Assembly: GCA_018435605.1 (NCBI GenBank)
Contig: JAHDNF010000008.1
Location: 189,192 to 253,191, forward strand
DNA length: 64,000 bases
Direction of reading: 5' to 3'
Source: a bacterium
GTDB taxonomy: Bacteria > Auribacterota > Auribacteria > Auribacterales > Auribacteraceae
Shown: positions 19,833 through 32,464 of the stretch, in pieces
How positions within the stretch are numbered: the first letter of the stretch is position 1
Layout of the letters: every line of letters starts with the position of its first letter
Program-made: the position numbers and the translations under genes
The notes under the pieces: generated by a model
Seen by the model: the letters and a program-made list of their open reading frames with translations, nothing else
Databases searched by the model: none
Told to the model about the DNA's origin: nothing

Positions 19833-20419
19833 AATGGATGCGTCGTTTGTATGACTGGGTGCTACACTGGGCACATACCAAATACGCCACACCGGCATTG
19901 ATTTTGAATTCTTTTGCCGAATCGTCATTTTTTCCCATACCGCCGGACGTATTACTTATTGCCTTATCGGTCTCCAGACGTAAAAAAGCGATTTTTTACG
20001 CTTTTATAACTGCTGTAGCGTCGGTACTGGGCGGTATTTTGGGATATTATATCGGCGTTGCGTTATGGGAAACGGTAGGCGAACCGATAATCAGGTTTTA
20101 TCACGCAGAGGAATTATTCGAGCAATTGCGCGAAATGTTCCGCGAACAAAGTTTTATCGCAGTGCTTATAGCGGCAGTCACCCCTATTCCATACAAAGTA
20201 TTTACCATTGCCGCCGGCGTAGCGGATAGTGATTTCATGACATTTATGATAGCCTCTATCATTGGGAGGTCTGCTAGGTTTTTTGCGGTCGGTATATTGA
20301 TATATTGGTTTGGCGAGCATATTAAGACGTTCATTGATAAATATTTCAACATTTTATCATTTTTATTCATTGTACTCTTGATTTTAGGGATAGTTGTGAT
20401 AAAATACTTTTTTAATTAA
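19829..20419 (+). CDS. DedA/YqaA-type (VTT domain) membrane protein
   Basis: A 196-residue inner-membrane protein with four or five hydrophobic segments. The re-entrant-loop features of the DedA/VTT family are visible: a first F.ESSFFPIPPDVLLIALSV block, GGILGYYIG after the first full helix, and the second AAVTPIPYKVFTIAAGV loop with its Pro and Lys. Several DedA members recycle undecaprenyl phosphate or move lipids, which fits an operon with uppS and a polyprenyl-linked GT2, but that role is inference. It overlaps the GT2 stop by 4 bases and ends the operon, 27 bases before tRNA-Pro. Confidence 0.85.
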   Translation: MKWMRRLYDWVLHWAHTKYATPALILNSFAESSFFPIPPDVLLIALSVSRRKKAIFYAFITAVASVLGGILGYYIGVALWETVGEPIIRFYHAEELFEQLREMFREQSFIAVLIAAVTPIPYKVFTIAAGVADSDFMTFMIASIIGRSARFFAVGILIYWFGEHIKTFIDKYFNILSFLFIVLLILGIVVIKYFFN

Positions 20420-20446
20420 AGGGCTTTAATCTATATCCTTGCCAGT

Positions 20447-20523
20447 CGGGGCGTAGCGCAGTTTGGTAGCGCGCAACGTTCGGGACGTTGAGGCCGGAGG
20501 TTCGAATCCTCTCGCCCCGACCA
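20447..20523 (+). tRNA. tRNA-Pro (anticodon CGG)
   Basis: The cloverleaf is complete. The acceptor is CGGGGCG (20447-20453) with CGCCCCG, discriminator A, and encoded CCA at 20521-20523. The anticodon stem CAACG/CGTTG encloses the loop TTCGGGA with anticodon CGG (reads CCG). The T arm is GGAGG/CCTCT-type around TTCGAAT. The C1-G72 pair and A73 are typical of bacterial tRNA-Pro. Confidence 0.95.
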
Positions 20524-20557
20524 TTTATTCCTGCCATACTAAAGATATGGAGCTTCC

Positions 20558-20848
20558 ATGACAGAAAAAAAACAACGCTCACAAGTCATAGTTTTTTATC
20601 AGGGCAGAGTACAGGGAGTAGGTTTTCGTTATTCGGTCATGGAAATAGCTCAAAATTTTGATGTGACAGGATATGTCAGGAATCTGCATGACGGTCGCGT
20701 GGAGTTATGTGCAGAAGGCAACGACGCTGTTCTTGTTGATTTTCTTCATGCTGTTGAATTCAGCCATTTAAAAAGATATATCACAGATAAAAACGCTGAT
20801 TGGTCTATATCCTCAGGTCAATTTGACCGTTTTTCCATAAGATATTGA
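20558..20848 (+). CDS. acyP: Acylphosphatase
   Basis: A small (96-residue) enzyme that hydrolyses acyl phosphates. The diagnostic phosphate-binding loop is VQGVGFRYSVMEIA with the catalytic Arg, and the catalytic Asn is in GYVRNLHDGRVEL. The alpha-beta sandwich length is standard, with a C-terminal F.I.Y strand (FDRFSIRY). It begins 34 bases after tRNA-Pro and appears to be a single gene. The next 256 bases before the phosphoesterase are AT-rich and hold only a short hairpin (AGCGT/ACGCT near 20890) with no suitable T run on the + strand. Confidence 0.93.
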   Translation: MTEKKQRSQVIVFYQGRVQGVGFRYSVMEIAQNFDVTGYVRNLHDGRVELCAEGNDAVLVDFLHAVEFSHLKRYITDKNADWSISSGQFDRFSIRY

Positions 20849-21104
20849 TAAACTCGATTCTAAGGGAACTTTTAAGTATTTACGGAAAAAGCGTATGCAA
20901 ACGCTAAAAATCAACAATAGTCTTAAAAAAATTACATGTTCAATAAACTGTCGCTATATTCAAATCGATGATAATCTTTATTTTTCAGCGTTTTCTTAAA
21001 TATTTCATTTGATTATTTGATAGATTTGCCGACATATTATATATGTAAGACTGTGTTTTGATATAAAATCATTCAATATTTACACAAAATGATGAAAAAT
21101 AAAG

Positions 21105-21827
21105 ATGAAATATGCTATAATTTCTGATATCCACGGCAATATTGAAGCTCTTACAGCGGTAATCAAACATGCAAAAAGCAAGGGTGTGAAAAAATTTTTC
21201 TGTCTTGGCGATATTGTAGGTTATGGCGCTAATCCTTCTGAATGTATCCAAAAAATACTTGAAATTAAAGCAATATGTATTGCCGGCAACCACGATCATG
21301 CGGCTATAGGATTGACGGACATTTCATTTTTCAATTTACATGCAAAAACAGCGGCCATGTGGACAAGCGAAATGTTATCAGAAGACGAGATTAATTTTCT
21401 TAAAGATTTGCCGCTGGTTATACGTCATGATGAACTGACTTTGGTTCACTCTGCGCTTGACGAACCCGTTAAATGGCATTACATACTCAATGACAGCGAT
21501 GCCGCAAAAAATATAGAACTGCTTGAAACTATGATATGCTTCATCGGACATTCCCATATACCCTGTATGTTTCAGGAACAGTATAACAGCAGAGCATTAT
21601 TCGATTTCCTTGATCACCTGACCATTTCACAGAAAAGTATAATCAATGTCGGTAGCGTCGGACAACCGCGTGACGGAGATCCCAGATCAAGCTACGTCAT
21701 ATATGACGACAGCAGTAAAACTGTTTACTTTGAACGAGTTGAATATGATATCGAAAAAGCCCAGCAAAAAATCTTGAAAGCCGGATTGCCAACCATACTC
21801 GCAAATAGATTGCTTATTGGAAAATAA
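21105..21827 (+). CDS. Calcineurin-like metallophosphoesterase
   Basis: A 240-residue binuclear-metal phosphoesterase. All five family motifs are present: DIHGN (ISDIHGNIEAL), GDIVGYG, GNHDHA, the His in LVHSALDE, and GHSHIP. The short form with GYGANP after motif 2 and NVGSVGQPRDGDPRSSYVI near the end resembles the YfcE/MJ0936-like branch of bacterial and archaeal cyclic-nucleotide or general phosphodiesterases. The natural substrate cannot be told. It is followed after 6 bases by the VanZ gene. Confidence 0.9.
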   Translation: MKYAIISDIHGNIEALTAVIKHAKSKGVKKFFCLGDIVGYGANPSECIQKILEIKAICIAGNHDHAAIGLTDISFFNLHAKTAAMWTSEMLSEDEINFLKDLPLVIRHDELTLVHSALDEPVKWHYILNDSDAAKNIELLETMICFIGHSHIPCMFQEQYNSRALFDFLDHLTISQKSIINVGSVGQPRDGDPRSSYVIYDDSSKTVYFERVEYDIEKAQQKILKAGLPTILANRLLIGK

Positions 21828-21833
21828 CCTTAT

Positions 21834-22280
21834 ATGAATCAACGCACTAAAAAAATTATTACGCGCGTCTGGAGTATTTTTACATACAACAAATTTACAC
21901 CGTGGATTCCAGTTGCTGTGTGGATGTCGGTCATATTTATTGCATCCTCAATAACTCTCACGGAGGGTGTTTCGCCATTTACTTATGCTGATAAAATAGT
22001 GCATTTTCTGGAATTCGGTATACTCGGATTTTTCTTGTATTTTGCTTTGTACGCAAGTAACCCTGATTCGTCATACAAATTGCGAATATTTATCAGCACT
22101 TTTTTCACCGGATTATACGGACTCAGCGATGAGATACACCAACTTTTTGTTCCTACTCGCGAATTTTCTATTTATGATTTACTCGCTGATATTGCGGGCG
22201 CACTGTTCTTTTCGTATGTAGCATATATTTGTCAGAAAAATATATTTGCTTTATTTGCAAATAGACGACACAACCGTTGA
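21834..22280 (+). CDS. VanZ-family membrane protein
   Basis: A 148-residue membrane protein with about four hydrophobic helices. The VanZ-like signature is DKIVHFLEFGILGFFLYFA (conserved D.. .H...YG/EFG..) followed by GLSDEIHQLFVPTREFSIYDLLADIAGALFF, where the SDE.HQ.F.P.R....D...D..G pattern matches VanZ/TeaZ-like proteins. Apart from weak teicoplanin resistance in enterococci, the molecular function is unknown. The start lacks a strong Shine-Dalgarno and probably depends on coupling with the phosphoesterase 6 bases upstream. Confidence 0.85.
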   Translation: MNQRTKKIITRVWSIFTYNKFTPWIPVAVWMSVIFIASSITLTEGVSPFTYADKIVHFLEFGILGFFLYFALYASNPDSSYKLRIFISTFFTGLYGLSDEIHQLFVPTREFSIYDLLADIAGALFFSYVAYICQKNIFALFANRRHNR

Positions 22281-22304
22281 CACTACAAGTCTCATTTTGA
22301 TACT
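22277..22304 (+). promoter_or_regulatory. Candidate promoter for the KAS II-like gene
   Basis: A perfect TTGACA at 22277-22282 overlaps the VanZ stop codon. It is followed after 16 bases by GATACT at 22299-22304, a 4/6 -10 match. It lies about 55 bases before the ATG at 22360. Confidence 0.4.
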
Positions 22305-22359
22305 GTATACTTCCATATAAACCTTTCGAAACAATCAAATAATTATAAGGTTGAGGGCT

Positions 22360-26631
<4,272 letters not shown>

Positions 26632-26647
26632 AATAGGAGAGTTACCA

Positions 26648-28297
26648 ATGGTCAAAAAAGCTGTCTTGCTGATTTTTATGCTTTCTGTTTGTATAATAGG
26701 ATGCTCAAAACAAGAAGAAACGCCTGTTTTAGACCAATCTGAAGAAATCGAAATTATTCAACCGCCTGAGCGTGGAAAGCCCCGTAGCGCAGATCATGTT
26801 TCTAAGCAAACATCCGCAACTGAATCGGGCATTAAGAAAAACGGACGTATTCTTACCGCCGAAGAACAAATGCGTCAATATTATGCGCAACAGGGCTATT
26901 CAGCTGAAGAAATAGAACAGAAAATGTCGCAGACGTACCATTCAAAACCTAGACGCGAAATAGAACCTAACGTAGTATATACGCCACGGAAACCATATCG
27001 AAACCAATCGACAGATATGCCTGATAGCTCATCTTCAGAAATATCAGAGCAATCGCAATCATCTTATTCACAAGATACAACTGCGCAAAGCGAAACACAA
27101 CCTGAATATGGACAATCACCGGATATATCTTCAAATAAACAGTCAAGTGTTGTATCACCACCTCAGCCTGTTTCTGATTATCAGGCAGGGGATAGCGAGA
27201 CTGAGTACAAGCCTGACCAACCAGATTATTCCGACTCCGAACCGCCGGAATTGATATCCGCTCATTTTGATCCGATGAATGTTCAACCCGGTCAAGAACT
27301 AACTGTAAAAATACAAGCTGTAGATAATCTTTCAGGGGTTCAATCGGTATTCGGAATAGTGAAAAACCCGTCGGATACGGTAATGATTTCTTTTAGTTGT
27401 TCGCTTGTGGAAGCTGACGGCACATTTCAAGGCAAATTTATTATTCCGGAACATGCAGAAGAAGGAACATGGGGCTTAAAAAATATACGATTAACCGACG
27501 CAGTACATAACAGCCAGAATTATACAACAAAACATTCTGTAATACGCGATAGCACATTTACCGTTGCAAATTCTGATTCTGACGTAACCGGACCCCATGC
27601 AACAGCTATTTATGTTGATCCATCACAGGCGACCGGAGGAGAACGTGTGCAAATTATGATCGAGGCTGTTGATGATAAGTCTGGAGTAGCAAGGGTATAT
27701 GGTGTATTTGCCAGTCCGTCTAAAAATGCACGTCTTTCTTTTGCTTGCCAATATATAGCGGAACTAAACATATTTGAAGGAGCTGTAAATATACCGCAGT
27801 CCGCCGAATCGGGTTTCTGGGTTCTGGATTATCTGCGTCTGGAAGATAACGCAAAAAACTCCAGAACTTATTATTATAAAGATCACAGCGAATTGTTCAA
27901 CAAAGCCCGTATAGATGTTTATTCAAAATCATCAGATTCTCAACCGCCAGTACTTGAAAATGTCGCTATTTATCCGTCGACTGTTATTTACGGTGAAACT
28001 GTAAAAATCATTGTATCGGCATCTGACGATATTTCAGGGATACAACACATAAGCGGCACTTTACATAGCGCATCCAGACAAGGAAGAATACCGTTTCATT
28101 GTGTTTATGTTGAGGATAATCAGAAATATGTGGCTCAAATAATCATACAGGAACACACTGAAGTCGGTATTTGGCGTATAGAAAATATGATCTTATCGGA
28201 TAATGCTCACAATCAAGCGTCTTATAGCAGGTATTCCAATGACAGCAATGTAAGCGCACTACTTGAATATGCATCATTTGAGGTGATCGGTCAATAA
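26648..28297 (+). CDS. Exported lipoprotein with three internal beta-sandwich-like repeats
   Basis: I do not recognise the family. The 549-residue product starts with a lipoprotein signal (hydrophobic AVLLIFMLSVCIIGC, lipidation at Cys19). A hydrophilic Ser/Gln/Pro-rich stalk follows to about residue 195; it contains ILTAEEQMRQYYAQQGYSAEEI. Three units of about 105 residues then repeat the same plan: a PPxL start, a P.....G....I...A.DD.SGV strand pair, a SF.C...E block, a G.....I.......G.W.L..I.L.DNA.N end. They start near residues 197, 318 and 436. The repeats resemble Ig-like or bacterial pre-peptidase-type sandwiches with conserved D-D-x-S-G turns that could bind calcium. AGGAGA precedes the ATG; it is 16 bases after xerD and 3 bases before a glycosyltransferase. 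Confidence 0.7.
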   Translation: MVKKAVLLIFMLSVCIIGCSKQEETPVLDQSEEIEIIQPPERGKPRSADHVSKQTSATESGIKKNGRILTAEEQMRQYYAQQGYSAEEIEQKMSQTYHSKPRREIEPNVVYTPRKPYRNQSTDMPDSSSSEISEQSQSSYSQDTTAQSETQPEYGQSPDISSNKQSSVVSPPQPVSDYQAGDSETEYKPDQPDYSDSEPPELISAHFDPMNVQPGQELTVKIQAVDNLSGVQSVFGIVKNPSDTVMISFSCSLVEADGTFQGKFIIPEHAEEGTWGLKNIRLTDAVHNSQNYTTKHSVIRDSTFTVANSDSDVTGPHATAIYVDPSQATGGERVQIMIEAVDDKSGVARVYGVFASPSKNARLSFACQYIAELNIFEGAVNIPQSAESGFWVLDYLRLEDNAKNSRTYYYKDHSELFNKARIDVYSKSSDSQPPVLENVAIYPSTVIYGETVKIIVSASDDISGIQHISGTLHSASRQGRIPFHCVYVEDNQKYVAQIIIQEHTEVGIWRIENMILSDNAHNQASYSRYSNDSNVSALLEYASFEVIGQ

Positions 28298-28300
28298 ATT

Positions 28301-29560
28301 ATGAAAAAAGTACTTTTTTTTGCATACGATTATCCTCCGCTAGGAGGAGGCGGGGTTTTAAGATCGGTAAAATTTGTAAAATATTTACCCGACCTGTCGT
28401 GGGAACCCATTGTGATAACCTCGAAAGAGAATTCCGTCGGGGTAAAAGACGAAACATTGTTGTCGCAGATACCGGCAACTGTTCGTCATTATCGTGTTAA
28501 GGCAATAACCCCGTATTTTTTCTTCAGATGTCTAAAAAGATTGAAACTCACATCTGTCCGTCATTATCTTGACACGTATTTTTGTATACCGGATAAACTG
28601 GTAGGATGGGTACCATTCGCTATCAAACAAGCGGAACAAATAATAAAACAGGAACAAATAGATGTTATATACACCACTTCGCCTCCACATTCGACACATC
28701 TGATCGGATATTATCTTAAGAAAAAACATCCTTCCATACCTTGGGTTGCTGATTTTAGAGATGCTTTTTGCGAAAACCCGTTTCGCCATATAAAGCAAGG
28801 CGGATTGCGTGATAAGATTGAACAGAAATTGGAACGTAAATATATTAAACGGGCAGACAGCCTTATTTTCAATACAAACTCCAGTTTCAATACCCATAAG
28901 AACAAATATGGCGATCTATTGATGCGAAAAAGTTTTGTAATACCAAACGGTTTTGACAGCGAAGACTTCAGAAATTTACCTAAATTCAGCAATGACTCCC
29001 GTTTTACAATACTTCATACCGGACGAATTTATGGAATACGCTCAATAATGCCACTGGTAAAAGCGCTTGAGATTTTTGCAGATCAGCATAAAAAGATATA
29101 TAACAAACTTAATATACAGTTCATCGGTTATGCCATCAATCAGGACGAAAAAAACATGGTGGCTTCATCTAAAGCCAGTCATTTATTTGAATTCAGAGAT
29201 TTTCTTTCGCATAAAGAATGTCTTACGGAAATGAAAAACGCTGATTTACTTTTACTGATTACCGGTAAAGGGGAGAGCGCCGTAATGATACCCGGAAAGT
29301 TTTATGAATATCTTGGCGCGGGGACTCCTGTGCTGGCGTTATCTGAAAAAGGCGAGTTGACAAAAATTATTCAGGAATGTAACGCAGGGGAATGGTGCGC
29401 GCTTGATGATTATGACAAAATTGCCAGAGTAATTCACAAATTCTTTTCTAACCGCAATAACAAATCTTTTTTCAAACCGGACAACGCTATGATTATGAGG
29501 TATGACAGAAGAAATTTAACAAGACAACTAGCAACAGTCTTCAATAGGCTCGTAACATGA
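28301..29560 (+). CDS. Glycosyltransferase family 4 protein
   Basis: A GT-B glycosyltransferase of 419 residues. The N-terminal MKKVLFFAYDYPPLGGGGVLRS is the WcaI-like opening with a Gly-rich acceptor loop. VIYTTSPPHSTHLIG and WVADFRDAF follow. The C-terminal donor domain has ILHTGRIYG and the GT4 E-x7-E region read as PGKFYEYLGAGTPVLALSEKGELTKII. It lacks a signal or transmembrane helix, so it works at the cytoplasmic face. It overlaps the next GT2 by ATGA. The sugar is unknown; together with the following genes it suggests surface glycan assembly. Confidence 0.9.
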   Translation: MKKVLFFAYDYPPLGGGGVLRSVKFVKYLPDLSWEPIVITSKENSVGVKDETLLSQIPATVRHYRVKAITPYFFFRCLKRLKLTSVRHYLDTYFCIPDKLVGWVPFAIKQAEQIIKQEQIDVIYTTSPPHSTHLIGYYLKKKHPSIPWVADFRDAFCENPFRHIKQGGLRDKIEQKLERKYIKRADSLIFNTNSSFNTHKNKYGDLLMRKSFVIPNGFDSEDFRNLPKFSNDSRFTILHTGRIYGIRSIMPLVKALEIFADQHKKIYNKLNIQFIGYAINQDEKNMVASSKASHLFEFRDFLSHKECLTEMKNADLLLLITGKGESAVMIPGKFYEYLGAGTPVLALSEKGELTKIIQECNAGEWCALDDYDKIARVIHKFFSNRNNKSFFKPDNAMIMRYDRRNLTRQLATVFNRLVT

Positions 29561-30477
29561 GCACAGACTTTCTCGTATCAATAATTATTCCGGCGTATAA
29601 TGCACATAAAACCATTGCGGCATGTATAGATTCCGTTCGTAGTCAGACATATAAAAATATCGAAATTATTGTAGTAGATGACGGTTCTACCGATAATACT
29701 GCGCAACTACTAAAAACATCTTACCCTGACATTCAATGTATCTCTATACCTCACAGCGGATCGCCCGGATATGCGCGCAATCGGGGTATAGAGCGTGCAA
29801 CCGGCTTATATATAGGTTTTATAGATGCTGACGACTACTGGGATACAGCTGTTATAGACGAACTTTTAAAAGGTTTTGAGAAAAACCCTAACGCTATGCT
29901 CAGCTACGGTACTTTGAACTATGACGGAGGAGCTCACGACGGTGAAAATGTCCATACTTTTCGAACGCCTTACGAAGGGTATGTGTTTACCAAACTACTG
30001 CGAAAAAATTTTATCCAGATGCATCCTGTTCTGATAAAACGTAGTATCCTTCAGATAACCGGTTCTTTTGATGAGTCGCTCAATGTGGATATAGCGGAAG
30101 ATTATGACTTATGGCTACGGATTGCGTATCGTTATCAGGTAGTTTTTTGTCCCGCCGCCAGAGGTTTTTATCGTATCGCGGAAAACAGTCAATTTCACAA
30201 GATAACTCTTATAAAACGCAATCAAGATATTTTGAAAGTCATGTTGAAAATGAAACGGATGTTTAGGGTTCGTCATCCTGAGTTATACAAACGAATGGCT
30301 GTTTTGTATGAAACCCTTGGCAGACATTATCTTGCCAACCAGCAATTTTTTTCGTCGCTTTTTAGTTATTTGCTTTGCGTATGGTATGGAATAGCATTTT
30401 TGACTACACAATCGCAAAATATCGAACCTTCCAAAAATACTCAGGATAACCCTATCAACCCCTCTGACGGTCGATAG
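29557..30477 (+). CDS. Glycosyltransferase family 2 protein
   Basis: A GT-A glycosyltransferase of 306 residues. VSIIIPAYNAHKTI, then VVDDGSTDNT (nucleotide-binding Asp), GYARNRGIERATG, and FIDADDYWD with the metal-binding D-x-D-D are the family motifs; the acceptor-base region is IAEDYDLWLRIA. The C-terminal 50 residues are hydrophobic-aromatic (FFSSLFSYLLCVWYGIAFL), possibly a membrane-associating segment. It starts inside the previous GT4 stop. Its last 23 bases overlap the end of the convergent GT4 gene, so no intergenic terminator separates the two opposing units. Confidence 0.9.
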   Translation: MSTDFLVSIIIPAYNAHKTIAACIDSVRSQTYKNIEIIVVDDGSTDNTAQLLKTSYPDIQCISIPHSGSPGYARNRGIERATGLYIGFIDADDYWDTAVIDELLKGFEKNPNAMLSYGTLNYDGGAHDGENVHTFRTPYEGYVFTKLLRKNFIQMHPVLIKRSILQITGSFDESLNVDIAEDYDLWLRIAYRYQVVFCPAARGFYRIAENSQFHKITLIKRNQDILKVMLKMKRMFRVRHPELYKRMAVLYETLGRHYLANQQFFSSLFSYLLCVWYGIAFLTTQSQNIEPSKNTQDNPINPSDGR

Positions 30478-31693
30478 ATTTCCGAAATAGAGAATACAGC
30501 ATGTCTGCTTGTCGTTTAAGGGTAAATTTATCTTCTATTACTTTGCGTTGCGCCAGCGAGATTTTGTTTTTCTGTTCCGGTGTCATGAAATACACATCTT
30601 TAACAGCTGAATAAAGAGCATACTCATCTTCGGGCGGAACAAGAATACCGGATCCCTCAAGTAACTCAGGAATGCCCGAAAACATTGTGGAAATACATAC
30701 TACCCCCATTGCCATAGCTTCTTTTAACACCACTGGTACGCCGTCCATATCACCGTCAGCGGCTTTGATACATGGCAATACAAACACATCGGTATCATGG
30801 AGAATAGAACGTATATCTTCCTGTGTTTTTTCACCGCACAAAATAACTTCATCGTTCACGGATAATGTATCTATCAATCGTTGATATGATTCTTTTAACG
30901 GACCGTTGCCTATAATGTAGCATTTAAAGTTCAAATTATCGGTTTTCATACGTTTGCAGACATTGATCAGAAATTGAAACCCTTTTTTCTCGACTAATCG
31001 TCCAATAGCCGTAATGAAAAATGGTTTATCAGTATCCCGTTCATATTTTTTCATAGTGAAGTAAGATGCGTTTATACAGCAGGGAACGACATGTAGCCTT
31101 TCAGATTCAACATGTAATTTCTGCTCAAGGTATTTTTTATTGTAATCGCTGATGGTTACACTGAATTCAGCATAATGGTGTTTCCAGTATAGTAATTCGT
31201 TGTAAACAAATATATCCCGCGCATGAGTTGTAAAACTGTATGGTATTCCGGTAATAAGGTATGCGCACATAGCAAACTGCGCAGGGTTGTTTCCGAAATG
31301 CGCATGTAAATGGTGAGAATTTTGTTTTTCAATAATATATGCCAACCGAAACAGCATAAAAAGCAGACGCCAGTAACGGATGGTATAATAAAAAAGAAAA
31401 TTGCCTCTTTTGACTCTCGCGAAATACCACATAGATTTTGCTACCGCGATAGGACGAAGCAAACTTTTGATTAAAATAAACACAGCCAGCTTCACAAGAG
31501 AAATATTTATCTCTGACAGATAATCCACTTGCAATGAACGAACAGATTCGTGAGGAGCCGGACGTTTCGGGCGTTTTAACGATATTATAGATAAATGGAT
31601 ATCCGGCTTGTTATCCCGTAAGGCAAGAATCTCGTTAATAATAAATGTTTCTGAAATTTGCGGAAACGCTTGCAGTATATAAGTTATCTTCAT
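30455..31693 (-). CDS. Glycosyltransferase family 4 protein (colanic-acid type)
   Basis: A GT-B glycosyltransferase of 412 residues. It begins KITYILQAFPQISETFIINEI, the WcaL/ExoL-type opening for exporter-linked polysaccharide glycosyltransferases. HLHAHFGN and FTTHARDIF are the usual N-domain motifs. The donor domain has FFITAIGRLVEKKGFQFLI and ends with GVPVVLKEAMAMGVVCISTMFSGIPELLEG, which holds the E-x7-E pair. It is the last gene of a - strand unit (membrane unknown-aroC-GT-A-like-this gene), with an ATGA overlap at its start. The 3' end overlaps a convergent GT2 by 23 bases. Confidence 0.92.
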   Translation of the reverse strand: MKITYILQAFPQISETFIINEILALRDNKPDIHLSIISLKRPKRPAPHESVRSLQVDYLSEINISLVKLAVFILIKSLLRPIAVAKSMWYFARVKRGNFLFYYTIRYWRLLFMLFRLAYIIEKQNSHHLHAHFGNNPAQFAMCAYLITGIPYSFTTHARDIFVYNELLYWKHHYAEFSVTISDYNKKYLEQKLHVESERLHVVPCCINASYFTMKKYERDTDKPFFITAIGRLVEKKGFQFLINVCKRMKTDNLNFKCYIIGNGPLKESYQRLIDTLSVNDEVILCGEKTQEDIRSILHDTDVFVLPCIKAADGDMDGVPVVLKEAMAMGVVCISTMFSGIPELLEGSGILVPPEDEYALYSAVKDVYFMTPEQKNKISLAQRKVIEDKFTLKRQADMLYSLFRKSIDRQRG

Positions 31694-32460
31694 ATCGGTT
31701 TATATCTCTTTGAAAAAAGTGTAATTAAATATCCCAAACGCTCGCAATAAGTTTGTAGCAGATCGACACAAGTCACGCCACGACGTTTAAGAAAGAAATG
31801 CTGAAATATCCTATAAATAACATAATTCATTTCTGAAATGACATTTACAGTGCGGTATGACTCTTTGCCGGCGCGTTTTGTGCCGGTGTAATAGGCTCGC
31901 CGCAATATAGCGGACAAAGAAAGTTCTTCCGCTGTAATATAGCGGTACGCTCGAGCCGCTGGTATAAGCATCCCATCCAATTGTGAGATATATTCCATAT
32001 TCTTTCTTTTTACTGCAAAACATTCAGACTCTAAACTGAGTTTGCGTAAAGTTTTATCCGATACCCATATAGGTATGGGCATTTCAGGCTCGGATATAAT
32101 AAACGGATAAGCGAAAGTATCTGAAGAAATATTATAAACGGATTCGATAAAACCTTGATCTAGGATGATTTTATCCGACATATAAACTATAAGACTTGCG
32201 AGCGGCGCGTATCCTAGAGCTTCATTAAAAACACGAAAAATATCATAAGATTGAGGAATATTGATCACGCTGAACTTAATAAGCGAATGATCTGAAAATT
32301 TGGCGCAAAGCGTTTTTACTGAATCCATGTCGCCATCGCAGATAATGACAGCATCTAATAAACAGTCATAAAACCGTTGGTTGTATAACGAGTACAATAC
32401 CCGCTCAATTGTTGTCGATTTGAGACGATGATCTATGAGTATGCTGATTGCTGATTGCAT
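31690..32460 (-). CDS. Divergent GT-A-like (family 2 glycosyltransferase-related) protein
   Basis: A 256-residue soluble protein. The opening ISILIDHRLKSTTIERVLYSLYNQRF follows the GT2 plan (ISVIIP..N....L...L.S...Q), VIICDGDMDSVKTL sits where the nucleotide-binding VDDGS is expected, and FNEALGYAPLASLIVYMSDKIIL stands where GLN.GI..A.G.YI.FLDDD lies. The metal-binding DxD is therefore reduced to MSDK, and the later ED..LW motif is not clear. It could be a metal-independent or inactive family member. Translation is coupled to the downstream GT4 (ATGA), and it begins 4 bases after the aroC stop. The family link is inferred from pattern only. Confidence 0.6.
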   Translation of the reverse strand: MQSAISILIDHRLKSTTIERVLYSLYNQRFYDCLLDAVIICDGDMDSVKTLCAKFSDHSLIKFSVINIPQSYDIFRVFNEALGYAPLASLIVYMSDKIILDQGFIESVYNISSDTFAYPFIISEPEMPIPIWVSDKTLRKLSLESECFAVKRKNMEYISQLDGMLIPAARAYRYITAEELSLSAILRRAYYTGTKRAGKESYRTVNVISEMNYVIYRIFQHFFLKRRGVTCVDLLQTYCERLGYLITLFSKRYKPI

Positions 32461-32464
32461 GTAA

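Noticed and set aside
20881-20925. AGCGT/ACGCT hairpin flanked by A runs after acyP
   Set aside because: The T run needed for termination exists only on the - strand, where no gene ends; the + strand has A residues after the stem.
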